Positions 1-5,098 of a DNA stretch of 5,112 nt are shown here, in pieces. The notes under the pieces are model-generated. The model was not told where the DNA came from. It searched no databases and saw nothing but the letters and a program-made list of their open reading frames with translations. How positions within the stretch are numbered: position 1 is the first letter of the stretch; every line of letters starts with the position of its first letter. The stretch spans positions 1 through 5,112 of the forward strand of contig JBAWVO010000403.1 in assembly GCA_037147235.1 (NCBI GenBank). The letters are read 5' to 3'. This stretch comes from JANXQG01 sp037147235. GTDB lineage: Bacteria > Planctomycetota > Planctomycetia > Pirellulales > Thermoguttaceae. Both the position numbers and the translations under genes were made by a program.

Positions 1-12
1 TCGCTCCACGCA

Positions 13-63
13 CCCTACGGCCTGCCGTCACTGCTAGCAGTTGGCAAGGTTATGACCGAGGCC
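13..63 (+). repeat. Left copy of a dispersed short repeat, inverted relative to the copy at 4930-4980
   Basis: This 51-base stretch matches the reverse complement of 4930-4980 at 42 of 51 positions by hand alignment, with an unbroken 18-base match at 33-50 that includes GCTAGC. Similarity stops sharply on both sides. One frame (1-153, ending TGA at 151-153) is open from the left edge and would read PYGLPSLLAVGKVMTEA here, while the other copy would read PYNPLSPLAVGKVMIKA. However, the differences do not gather at third codon positions, so a non-coding repeat is at least as likely as the tail of a gene entering from the left. The family is not recognised. The rest of 1-250 holds no gene that can be supported. 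Confidence 0.6.
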
Positions 64-203
64 CCGATGACCAGTCGGTCCGGGGACGGTACGCGCATAT
101 CGCGTGAGACACCCACCTTCAAGCCATACTTTCCCCACCAGAACAAAGTATGACCGGCAGAGAATTTTGTTCAAAAGACTTCAACCGAGGAGCGGCGGGG
201 GGC

Positions 204-233
204 CGGGGAGTGCGGCCATGGCCGCACTCCCCG
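204..233. repeat. Perfect 30-bp palindrome, GC-rich
   Basis: Every base from 204 to 218 pairs with its partner from 219 to 233, with no spacer. The left arm begins CGGGGAGTGCGG and the centre is CCATGG. As single-stranded DNA or RNA it would fold into a very stable hairpin with only a few unpaired bases at the tip. No T-run follows on either strand, so it is not a standard intrinsic terminator. It lies just upstream of the toxin-antitoxin promoter. A REP-like element is possible because a REP-associated transposase relic lies nearby at 1142-1264, but no second copy occurs in the window. A protein-binding site or a transcription insulator are alternatives. Confidence 0.75.
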
Positions 234-250
234 CATGGATGGACACAGGC

Positions 251-279
251 TTGACAGCGAGGTGGTTTCCGTGTACGCT
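251..279 (+). promoter_or_regulatory. Promoter of the toxin-antitoxin operon (sigma-70 type)
   Basis: A perfect -35 box TTGACA lies at 251-256. After a 17-base spacer comes TACGCT at 274-279, which keeps the important first T, second A and last T of a -10 box. Transcription would start near 286, about 34 bases before the antitoxin ATG. The -10 box lies inside the left arm of the inverted repeat at 274-308, as expected for a promoter shut off by its own operon product. Confidence 0.7.
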
Positions 280-308
280 TTCAATGTGTACAGAACACTG
301 AAAGCGTA
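274..308. promoter_or_regulatory. Inverted-repeat operator for autorepression of the toxin-antitoxin operon
   Basis: The arms TACGCTTTCA (274-283) and TGAAAGCGTA (299-308) are perfect 10-base reverse complements. An inner pair, GTGT (286-289) and ACAC (295-298), extends the symmetry with a 2-base offset. GTGTAC also occurs twice as a direct repeat at 271-276 and 286-291. The site covers the -10 box and start region, and ends one base before the GGGAGG ribosome binding site (309-314). DUF1778 antitoxins carry an N-terminal ribbon-helix-helix DNA-binding domain and typically repress their own operon through such sites. That this protein binds here is inferred from position and symmetry. Confidence 0.7.
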
Positions 309-319
309 GGGAGGATGCC

Positions 320-613
320 ATGCCGCGAGCAGCCGTCGAAGACAACAACCGTGTGGCTCTCCGCATCCACAGCGACGACAAGGCGACGATCATGCGCGCT
401 GTTGCCATCGCGCAAACGGATATGACCGCGTTCATCCTCCGCGCCGCGCTGCGAGAGGCCCAATCGATCATCGAAGAAAACCAACGCCTCAAGCTCAGCG
501 GACGCGATAGCCGCCTGGTGATGGAGTTGCTTGAGAACCCGCCCCCGCCAAACGCGAAACTGCGAAAGGCGGCCCGTGCGCTGTCTCAAGATTCAGAACC
601 CAAGCGTCCATGA
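320..613 (+). CDS. DUF1778 (TacA-like) antitoxin of a type II toxin-antitoxin pair
   Basis: This 97-residue protein has the usual length and layout of DUF1778 antitoxins. An N-terminal ribbon-helix-helix stretch contains VALRIHSDDKATIMRAV (about residues 11-27), followed by the characteristic TDMTAFILRAALREA (about 33-47). The C-terminal toxin-neutralising tail carries LKLSGRD and LLENPPPPNAKLRKAAR. In this family the N-terminus binds operator DNA and the tail wraps the partner acetyltransferase, blocking it. The start is fixed by GGGAGG at 309-314, five bases before the ATG, directly behind a promoter and operator. Its stop overlaps the start of the toxin gene as ATGA, so the pair is translated together with the antitoxin first. 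Family assignment rests on motif recognition by eye. Confidence 0.9.
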   Translation: MPRAAVEDNNRVALRIHSDDKATIMRAVAIAQTDMTAFILRAALREAQSIIEENQRLKLSGRDSRLVMELLENPPPPNAKLRKAARALSQDSEPKRP

Positions 614-1140
614 GTCTGCCGGAGTGGCGGGAAGAGCCGATCGCCAAAAAGCACGATCGTGCCTCTTTTGATTGCGGAGAGCCGGCATTGAACGATTTCT
701 TGCGACGGCACGCGCGCCAAAGCCATGACTGCGGGGCGGCCAAGACTTTCGTGGCGATTTCCGAAGCGGACGGCAAGACGATCTTGGGGTTTTACAGCCT
801 CTGCCCGGCTTCGCTGCAATATGCCCGCACGCCGGAAATCGTTCGCAAGGGCCTTGCCCGGCATGACGTGCCCGTCTTTCGCCTCGGACGATTGGCCGTG
901 AATCGCGCGGTGCAGGGACAAGGGCTGGGAGGACAACTGATCCTGGCGGCGGGGCGGCGATGCTTGCTCGTGGCAACGGAAGTCGGAGGAGTGGCAATCC
1001 TCATCGATGCTAAGAACGAGCGCGCCGCGAAGTGGTACTCGTCTTATGGAGCCGAACAACTCTCGGATGCGCCCTTGTCGCTGCTGCTACCGCTTTCAAC
1101 GATCCAAAAGGCATTGGAACGGAAAAAGGAACTTCCTTGA
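610..1140 (+). CDS. GNAT-family acetyltransferase toxin (TacT/AtaT-like)
   Basis: This 176-residue protein is typical in length for GNAT toxins paired with DUF1778 antitoxins. These enzymes acetylate the amino group of charged tRNAs with acetyl-CoA and stop translation. Visible marks are the N-terminal FDCGEPALNDFL (residues 20-31), the LGRLAVNRAVQGQGLGG core with the acetyl-CoA pyrophosphate loop QGQGLG (102-107), and WYSSYGAEQL (142-151), in which Tyr143 corresponds to the position of the catalytic tyrosine in the family. No clear Shine-Dalgarno sequence precedes the ATG. The 4-base ATGA overlap suggests translation by coupling to the antitoxin gene, which would keep toxin below antitoxin. 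All key motifs are intact, so the toxin looks functional. Which tRNA it acetylates cannot be told from sequence. Confidence 0.92.
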   Translation: MSLPEWREEPIAKKHDRASFDCGEPALNDFLRRHARQSHDCGAAKTFVAISEADGKTILGFYSLCPASLQYARTPEIVRKGLARHDVPVFRLGRLAVNRAVQGQGLGGQLILAAGRRCLLVATEVGGVAILIDAKNERAAKWYSSYGAEQLSDAPLSLLLPLSTIQKALERKKELP

Positions 1141-1141
1141 T

Positions 1142-1264
1142 TGGCACGGTCGCACTGGCCGGCCGCTGGGAGACGAAACTTTCCTTGGTCGTCTGGAGGA
1201 AATGGTGGATCGTGCCCTCAAACCCAAGAAACGCGGCCCAAAACCGAAACAGAATACGAATTAA
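1142..1264 (+). pseudogene. C-terminal remnant of a REP-associated tyrosine transposase (RAYT, IS200-like)
   Basis: In the frame ending at the TAA of 1262-1264 the sequence reads WHGRTGRPLGDETF, then LGRLEEMVDRALKPKKRG and PKPKQN. This is the characteristic end of REP-associated tyrosine transposases: an xTGRPLGDExF segment, a short helix and a basic K/R/P-rich tail. The catalytic part (HUH motif and tyrosine) is absent, because the bases upstream are the toxin gene in another frame. Similarity appears to begin within a few bases of the toxin stop at 1140. The likeliest reading is that the toxin-antitoxin operon was joined to an older transposase gene, leaving about 40 codons. The same frame is open from an ATG at 1007, but that part is a shadow of the toxin gene. 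Confidence 0.7.
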
Positions 1265-1370
1265 GTCATGTGGAATTACCTCGTGCATACCCTTTACTCA
1301 CCATTTCCTATGGTTTATGCTGGGGGGGTCTGTGAAAAAATTGTTTTTCCTATCATTAAGGACATCTACC

Positions 1371-1616
1371 ATGAGCGACAAGAGAATCATAGACAACCCG
1401 GAATTCGATAATGTCTACGACAGCCGTTGTAGTCGTTGTAAGTACCTTGTATCGGTGCATTGCGGAGCCGATCTGCGCAAGAGCCCGCCGCTGTTCCTCA
1501 TTCAAGCGATTGATCCAGCAACGAAAAAAACCGTTGAGAAGTGTCCCGGTTGCGGTGACCCAATTGACCTGGAACCGTTCCGAAGGCGTATGCAAAAGGC
1601 CGGTGATGAGAGTTGA
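1371..1616 (+). CDS. Small four-cysteine zinc-ribbon-like protein, function unknown
   Basis: This 81-residue protein is not recognised as a named family. It has two CxxC knuckles, CSRC at residues 20-23 and CPGC at 58-61, about 34 residues apart, which is the pattern of a zinc ribbon. His30 and Cys31 are possible extra ligands. There is no signal peptide or membrane segment, so a cytoplasmic nucleic-acid or protein adaptor is plausible but unproven. The start is chosen because AAGGA at 1358-1362 lies eight bases ahead of the ATG. The same frame stays open upstream, but that part overlaps the toxin and the transposase relic. No good promoter was seen in 1265-1370, which contains a run of seven G and an A-rich then T-rich stretch. 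It is convergent with the minus-strand operon. Confidence 0.65.
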   Translation: MSDKRIIDNPEFDNVYDSRCSRCKYLVSVHCGADLRKSPPLFLIQAIDPATKKTVEKCPGCGDPIDLEPFRRRMQKAGDES

Positions 1617-1620
1617 AACT

Positions 1621-1670
1621 GGGACGCAGCCAGTTAGACGGTAATCTAGCTGCGCCCCTCCCTGCGTCCC
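1621..1670. terminator. Stem-loop between convergent genes, possible weak bidirectional terminator
   Basis: GGGACGCAG at 1621-1629 is the perfect reverse complement of CTGCGTCCC at 1662-1670. A competing inner hairpin pairs GCAGC (1626-1630) with GCTGC (1649-1653) and TAGA (1635-1638) with TCTA (1645-1648) around the loop CGGTAA. It begins four bases after the zinc-ribbon gene stop and lies beyond the end of the minus-strand operon at 1738, the expected place for a shared terminator. T-runs on either side are short (AATTT on +, AGTTTC on -), so termination efficiency is doubtful. Confidence 0.4.
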
Positions 1671-1737
1671 CGGCCAATTTGCTCCGCTGAAGCAGATCGG
1701 CTTCAAGCCGCTGGAGCGGTTTCTGCGGGCGCGAATC

Positions 1738-2211
1738 TCAGTCCTCGATTCCCAGCGGGCTACTTTCCGTTGCATGCAGTACGCGATCCTGCACTTTCTT
1801 GATGGCGTGCAAAAACGCAAAACGGTTGCGAAGCCGGCGGATCGGTGATTGGCCGGGGGCACAATGCAGCATATTTGCCGGTAATCGACAGGGCTCGGTC
1901 AAAACATACGACTGCACGCCGGGAGTAATGCAGTCGCCGATTGGCTCCACGCGCTTGCGGAGCTTTCCATTCACATATCCTACTTTCGTGATTGGCAAAA
2001 CCAGAAAGAAAACCTGTCCACGTTCCTCGTCCAGCCGGCTCAAGACAAGCATTGGTCTGGGCTTCCCTTCGACCTGATAGATATATTCGCCCTCGTGCTT
2101 CGGGTGTGGGCCGTTCACCGCGACAGTATCTAGGTGTAGGTGAACAAACTCGGCAATCTCTTCGGCCTTCGGGAAGCTCAGAATGGATGGCGCTCTTGTA
2201 GGCTCAGACAT
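1738..2211 (-). CDS. MazF/PemK-like small protein coupled to the ATPase; candidate effector
   Basis: This 157-residue protein shows a MazF/PemK-like core: GKPRPMLVLSR (residues 49-59), VFFLVLPITKVGY (67-79) and SYVLTEPCRLPANML (101-115). In MazF-type endoribonucleases the Arg before Pro in the first strand and a Thr or Ser in the PxT element form the active site. Arg52 and Thr75 lie at the matching places. The N-terminal 40 residues, including a predicted helix around 14-29, and the basic C-terminal helix (about 124-147) are not typical of MazF. The start at 2211 is supported by GGAG and AGGA motifs at 2217-2224, inside the last codons of the ATPase gene, and by an 8-base overlap with it. The frame is open further upstream but only inside the ATPase gene. 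It could also be an SH3-barrel binding protein without nuclease activity. Gene call firm, fold assignment moderate. Confidence 0.8.
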   Translation of the reverse strand: MSEPTRAPSILSFPKAEEIAEFVHLHLDTVAVNGPHPKHEGEYIYQVEGKPRPMLVLSRLDEERGQVFFLVLPITKVGYVNGKLRKRVEPIGDCITPGVQSYVLTEPCRLPANMLHCAPGQSPIRRLRNRFAFLHAIKKVQDRVLHATESSPLGIED

Positions 2212-4519
2212 CGTCGTCCTCTCCTTCCTTGTTTCCTCCATACATGATGTCGAGAAGTCGTTGAGACTCTTTAACGTCATCGTCCATGAACCCCTCGGGC
2301 CAGTTGGCAATTCGGCCACGCTCATCGACCTGAAGTTTATTGAGCGTTGAATGGCGGAACTGGACCTCCCACTCCGCATCCGGGCCAGTAATCGCCCTTG
2401 TTTCCGTGGACTTCTGCAAGTCGACAAAGTACACCTGGACGCGCGACTGCACGATCTCTTCCGCCAGAATTGCTCGTATGACGCGGCGTATCAGCAGATC
2501 GCTATGGGTCTCCGCCAAGATGTGCCTGCCGGAGTTCGCGTGGTCGATCAGCATCTTTGCAACCCGGAGTTGCATCGACGGGTGCAAGTGTACCTCCGGG
2601 TTCTCGATGCCGACCAGTTCGCCCTGCTGCATGAGGCCGAGTTGCACGATCATCGGAAACACCTGGTGAAAACCAGAGCTCAACTGGCGAGGCGGCTGCA
2701 GCGCCACTGCCACCGAACCTGTTTTGACTTCGCCAAAACAGGCATGCAGCATGCGCTTCATCGAAAGTTCACCAGTCACGTCCCGGTTGTTTGGATGCGG
2801 AAAGATCAAATAACCGGCATAGCCGGGCAGTGTCCGTGCCTCCGCCGGAAAGCAAAGCCGCCACTGGCTTCGCCCCGTCGCGTTTCTATCCTTGTCAGGA
2901 CCAAACCGGCTCAGGCTCACGTCGGACAAGTCACTAGTCCAGCGCGAGACATAGGCGCTAAACCGTGGGACGCTCTCCAATGTTCCAAACGGAGTCATGC
3001 CGTCACCAAGGGCGTCCTCGACGAGGATCCGGTTGAAAGTGGTCAGGTCGTCATGGTCCCACGACGCTCGACAATTGAGATAATACACGAGTTTGGGGTT
3101 CTCGATCGTGTAGACCTCACGATGGTACACCGCCTCGAACTCGGTGGCCTCCTCCTTCGTCAGTGTGCCGTCACGAATGGCACGTGCAAGCATCTCGACA
3201 AGATCAGCCTCGCTGCCATATGAGCCGACCGGTTTCTTTGGGGTTCCCCAACATTCCCACGAAAACAGATCTTCTCGGTCCAATACGCTGTTCAGCATAT
3301 TGGCGATCGCCTCGGTCGCTTCGGGTTCCGGCACTGAATCCGGGTTGAGGGCAGAAACCGCAGACCGCCGATCAAGCGTAGCCAGATCCCAAATGCGAGC
3401 TAGTTTGGGAGTTCGGGAACGACTGGAATCGCTGAGGAGTTCCAGGCACCGCTTGCCATCTAAGTAATACCCCTTGAATTCCCCCGGGCGAGCCGGCATC
3501 ATCTCGTTCGTTGAAAAAATGGTTTCCAGGATCCAGGAGTTCTCGCCTTTGGCACCTACATGCCGTGATTCCACGACAGGGCTCCATGCACCCCATTCAC
3601 CCTGCCTATCAGGGCTCCAGGCACCTTCCGAGAGCTTGTCCTCGTCCAATTCGATGTAGGTGTGCGGATCCCTGACCGCGCCGATGTAGAAATAGCCACT
3701 TAGAGCGACTCGAAACAGTTGGCGAACCCGATCATCGAACCGATCGAGAAGCTGCGGGGGTAGGTCGTCGGGGATGTCAGTGCTAGCCACATCGCAGCGC
3801 GAACCGATGAGGTCGGTAACCGTACCGATTGTTATTATCTCGGCATCTTCGGGATCACGACCAGGCAGAAACGCCGCCGAACACTCTAGCGTGTACGGCT
3901 TCGATCGACGGGGTCGAGGCTGTCCAGGCTCGAAGCGCTGAAGTGGATCGCGCTCGCCCGTCATGCGCACGACAAAGCGATCATTTATTTGCAGTTCAAT
4001 AAAGTCGATGAGTTCGAGGGTAGGACATGCGTCAGACCAGTAGCTCGGGTGGGCTACGCGCAGGCGGAATTTTGACCCCTCTGGGCAATCGCCCTGCCAG
4101 AGAAATGTCTGCGGGACACCGGATAATTCTGCATCCTGCGACCTATCGCACCGGAAACTAAAAGGACAAGTGATAGTGAATTCCAATCCAATTGTGCCGG
4201 GAGGGCCGAACTCGGAGGTTGCCTCGGGGCTATGAACTGCGAGATGGGACTCCGGGGATGCGAGATGGTAAAATGCATTGAGCACCTGAATGTCGTCAGG
4301 TGCCCAGTCCGCGATGCTGAAACCGAATGGGAGCAGGTTCTGCTTTATCGACTCCTGTAGAAGATTCAGCATCTTCATCCAGGTTGACTTGCCCGAACCA
4401 TTGGCACCGCACAGAATAGTAAGCGGGCGGAACTGCAAACGGGCACCGTCGAGATACGAGCCGATGCCCCGCAGGGTCATGGCGTCCAACACAAGGCTTG
4501 CTTGTTGGTCAGGGAGCAT
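2204..4519 (-). CDS. AAA/ABC-type ATPase, OLD-like, with DUF3696-type C-terminus
   Basis: This 771-residue cytoplasmic ATPase has an ABC/SMC-type head split by a long insert. Walker A is GANGSGKST (residues 38-46). Degenerate signature LSSGFHQVFPMI is at 613-624, Walker B ELVGIENPEVHLHP at 634-647, and the switch histidine is His672 in AETHSD. FYIGAVRDPHTY (277-288) and HVGAKGE (320-326) are typical of AAA_15/AAA_21 proteins. The end, with VDERGRIANWPEGFMDD (731-747), matches DUF3696. No TOPRIM nuclease domain is seen, unlike full OLD proteins. About 570 residues separate Walker A from the signature, longer than in common DUF3696 ATPases, with charged and aromatic-rich segments that may sense a trigger. 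The start has AAGGA 11 bases upstream. The downstream gene overlaps it, so one operon is expected. Such ATPases often act in phage defence with a small partner; that role here is inferred. Confidence 0.93.
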   Translation of the reverse strand: MLPDQQASLVLDAMTLRGIGSYLDGARLQFRPLTILCGANGSGKSTWMKMLNLLQESIKQNLLPFGFSIADWAPDDIQVLNAFYHLASPESHLAVHSPEATSEFGPPGTIGLEFTITCPFSFRCDRSQDAELSGVPQTFLWQGDCPEGSKFRLRVAHPSYWSDACPTLELIDFIELQINDRFVVRMTGERDPLQRFEPGQPRPRRSKPYTLECSAAFLPGRDPEDAEIITIGTVTDLIGSRCDVASTDIPDDLPPQLLDRFDDRVRQLFRVALSGYFYIGAVRDPHTYIELDEDKLSEGAWSPDRQGEWGAWSPVVESRHVGAKGENSWILETIFSTNEMMPARPGEFKGYYLDGKRCLELLSDSSRSRTPKLARIWDLATLDRRSAVSALNPDSVPEPEATEAIANMLNSVLDREDLFSWECWGTPKKPVGSYGSEADLVEMLARAIRDGTLTKEEATEFEAVYHREVYTIENPKLVYYLNCRASWDHDDLTTFNRILVEDALGDGMTPFGTLESVPRFSAYVSRWTSDLSDVSLSRFGPDKDRNATGRSQWRLCFPAEARTLPGYAGYLIFPHPNNRDVTGELSMKRMLHACFGEVKTGSVAVALQPPRQLSSGFHQVFPMIVQLGLMQQGELVGIENPEVHLHPSMQLRVAKMLIDHANSGRHILAETHSDLLIRRVIRAILAEEIVQSRVQVYFVDLQKSTETRAITGPDAEWEVQFRHSTLNKLQVDERGRIANWPEGFMDDDVKESQRLLDIMYGGNKEGEDDDV

Positions 4520-4631
4520 GTCAGCTTCGATCCTTCTTTCGAGGGGAGCAGTTACCCGATTCGCGCAAAGAGCGGCAGAGAATGATGGTCCTGAGTGCCG
4601 AACGGGTTTAGCTTAACATTCTGGTGTCAAG

Positions 4632-4659
4632 ATTATGGCAGAAATGAGTATAACCGCAA
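4632..4659 (-). promoter_or_regulatory. Candidate promoter of the ATPase operon
   Basis: Reading the minus strand, TTGCGG (4659-4654) and CATAAT (4637-4632) are separated by 16 bases. The -10 box matches the consensus at five of six positions, but the -35 matches only in its TTG. Transcription would start near 4625, leaving a leader of about 105 bases. A perfect TTGACA also lies at 4630-4625 on the minus strand, but no fitting -10 follows at 16-18 bases. No operator-like repeat was noticed around it. Confidence 0.35.
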
Positions 4660-4681
4660 TGCGGAGGGGTTGCAACTAGCG

Positions 4682-4791
4682 GGTCCGGAGCGGGGTCGGA
4701 CCGGTACTTTGCACTGGGCTTGCGATGAAAGGTGAGCATAAAGTGTATAGGGCAGAGCGAGGGCCGGGTGGCCCTGGGCGGTTGCCCGCCC
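4682..4791. repeat. Series of GC-rich hairpins upstream of the ATPase operon
   Basis: Three hairpins lie in about 110 bases: GGTCCG (4682-4687) with CGGACC (4697-4702), AGGGCC (4760-4765) with GGCCCT (4770-4775), and GGGCGG (4776-4781) with CCGCCC (4786-4791). The last two are back to back. No T-run follows them on either strand, so they are not standard terminators. The stretch 4620-4836 has no supported gene; short minus-strand frames over it have no recognisable motif or ribosome binding site. Confidence 0.45.
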
Positions 4792-4861
4792 TGATCCCAC
4801 GGATCCGTACATGCACACATTAGAGCATCCGGCTCGTCAGGTCATGGTTTCGCTACGTGAC

Positions 4862-5021
4862 GCAGGAGTGGTCGATCCGCTGCGACAGAAGGCCGTAGCG
4901 ATACAGTAGCTTTTGGAATCGATCCCAGTGGCCTTGATCATGACCTTGCCAACTGCTAGCGGCGACAGCGGGTTGTAGGGCTTGTCCTTACCCACAATTC
5001 CGTGGCAGGAGGTGGTCGATC
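4862..5021 (+). repeat. Pair of short direct repeats flanking a 127-base segment
   Basis: GCAGGAGTGGTCGATC at 4862-4877 returns at 5005-5021 with one extra G (GCAGGAGGTGGTCGATC). Between them lies the right copy of the dispersed repeat (4930-4980) and the first copy of a second direct repeat (4981-4997). A minus-strand frame of 65 codons (5034 to 4837) covers this stretch, but it has no ribosome binding site or recognised domain and is not called a gene. A decayed mobile-element end is one explanation. Confidence 0.5.
4930..4980 (-). repeat. Right copy of the dispersed short repeat, inverted relative to 13-63
   Basis: This copy reads on the minus strand and shares 42 of 51 positions with 13-63, the perfect core being 4943-4960. 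Unlike the left copy, it is followed on its outer side by the TTACCCACAA-containing direct repeat, so only the core is common to both ends. The pair encloses all recognisable genes of the window in inverted orientation. Confidence 0.6.
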
Positions 5022-5098
5022 TTACGAGGGGCATTTATGCCCCTTTTCCGCCGAAGGCGGTATTAGGCCCGTGCTTTAGCACTTGTCGTTACCCACAA
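4981..5098 (+). repeat. Direct repeat of 17 bases, two copies 101 bases apart
   Basis: CTTGTCCTTACCCACAA (4981-4997) and CTTGTCGTTACCCACAA (5082-5098) differ at one base. The second copy also forms an inverted repeat, ACTTGT (5081-5086) with ACAAGT (5095-5100). TTACCCACA is one base from a DnaA box, but two copies without an AT-rich stretch or replication gene do not support an origin. The repeat may continue beyond the right edge. Confidence 0.55.
5027..5047 (+). terminator. Intrinsic-terminator-like hairpin with a short T-run
   Basis: AGGGGCAT (5027-5034) pairs with ATGCCCCT (5037-5044). A realistic fold is a five- to six-pair GC stem with a small AT loop, followed by TTTT at 5044-5047. 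It would stop transcription moving rightwards, yet no + strand gene is seen in the preceding 3.4 kb, so it may be a leftover of a lost gene or insulate the island from read-through. Two further small hairpins follow: CCGCC/GGCGG (5048-5060) and GTGCT/AGCAC (5071-5082). Confidence 0.45.

Noticed and set aside
586..1059. Minus-strand frame of 157 codons
   Set aside because: It is antisense to the GNAT toxin, which has intact family motifs.
1293..1356. Promoter for the zinc-ribbon gene using TATCAT at 1351-1356
   Set aside because: It lies against the ribosome binding site and no acceptable -35 box occurs 16-18 bases upstream.
1032..1616. Longer version of the zinc-ribbon gene starting at 1032
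   Set aside because: The extra N-terminal part overlaps the toxin gene and the transposase relic in another frame, while the ATG at 1371 has a good ribosome binding site.
1738..2427. Longer version of the MazF-like gene starting at 2427
   Set aside because: The extension lies inside the ATPase coding sequence; the start at 2211 has purine-rich ribosome binding motifs and a normal overlap.
2351..3223. Long open frame on the + strand (290 codons)
   Set aside because: It lies entirely antisense to the ATPase gene, whose motifs are clear, and its translation has no recognisable domain.
4837..5034. Minus-strand frame of 65 codons
   Set aside because: There is no ribosome binding site or known domain, it overlaps repeats, and the matching repeat at 13-63 shows no coding-type substitution pattern.
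4988..5097. Two TTACCCACA motifs as DnaA boxes of a replication origin
   Set aside because: Each differs from TTATCCACA at one position, only two are present, and there is no AT-rich unwinding stretch or replication gene.
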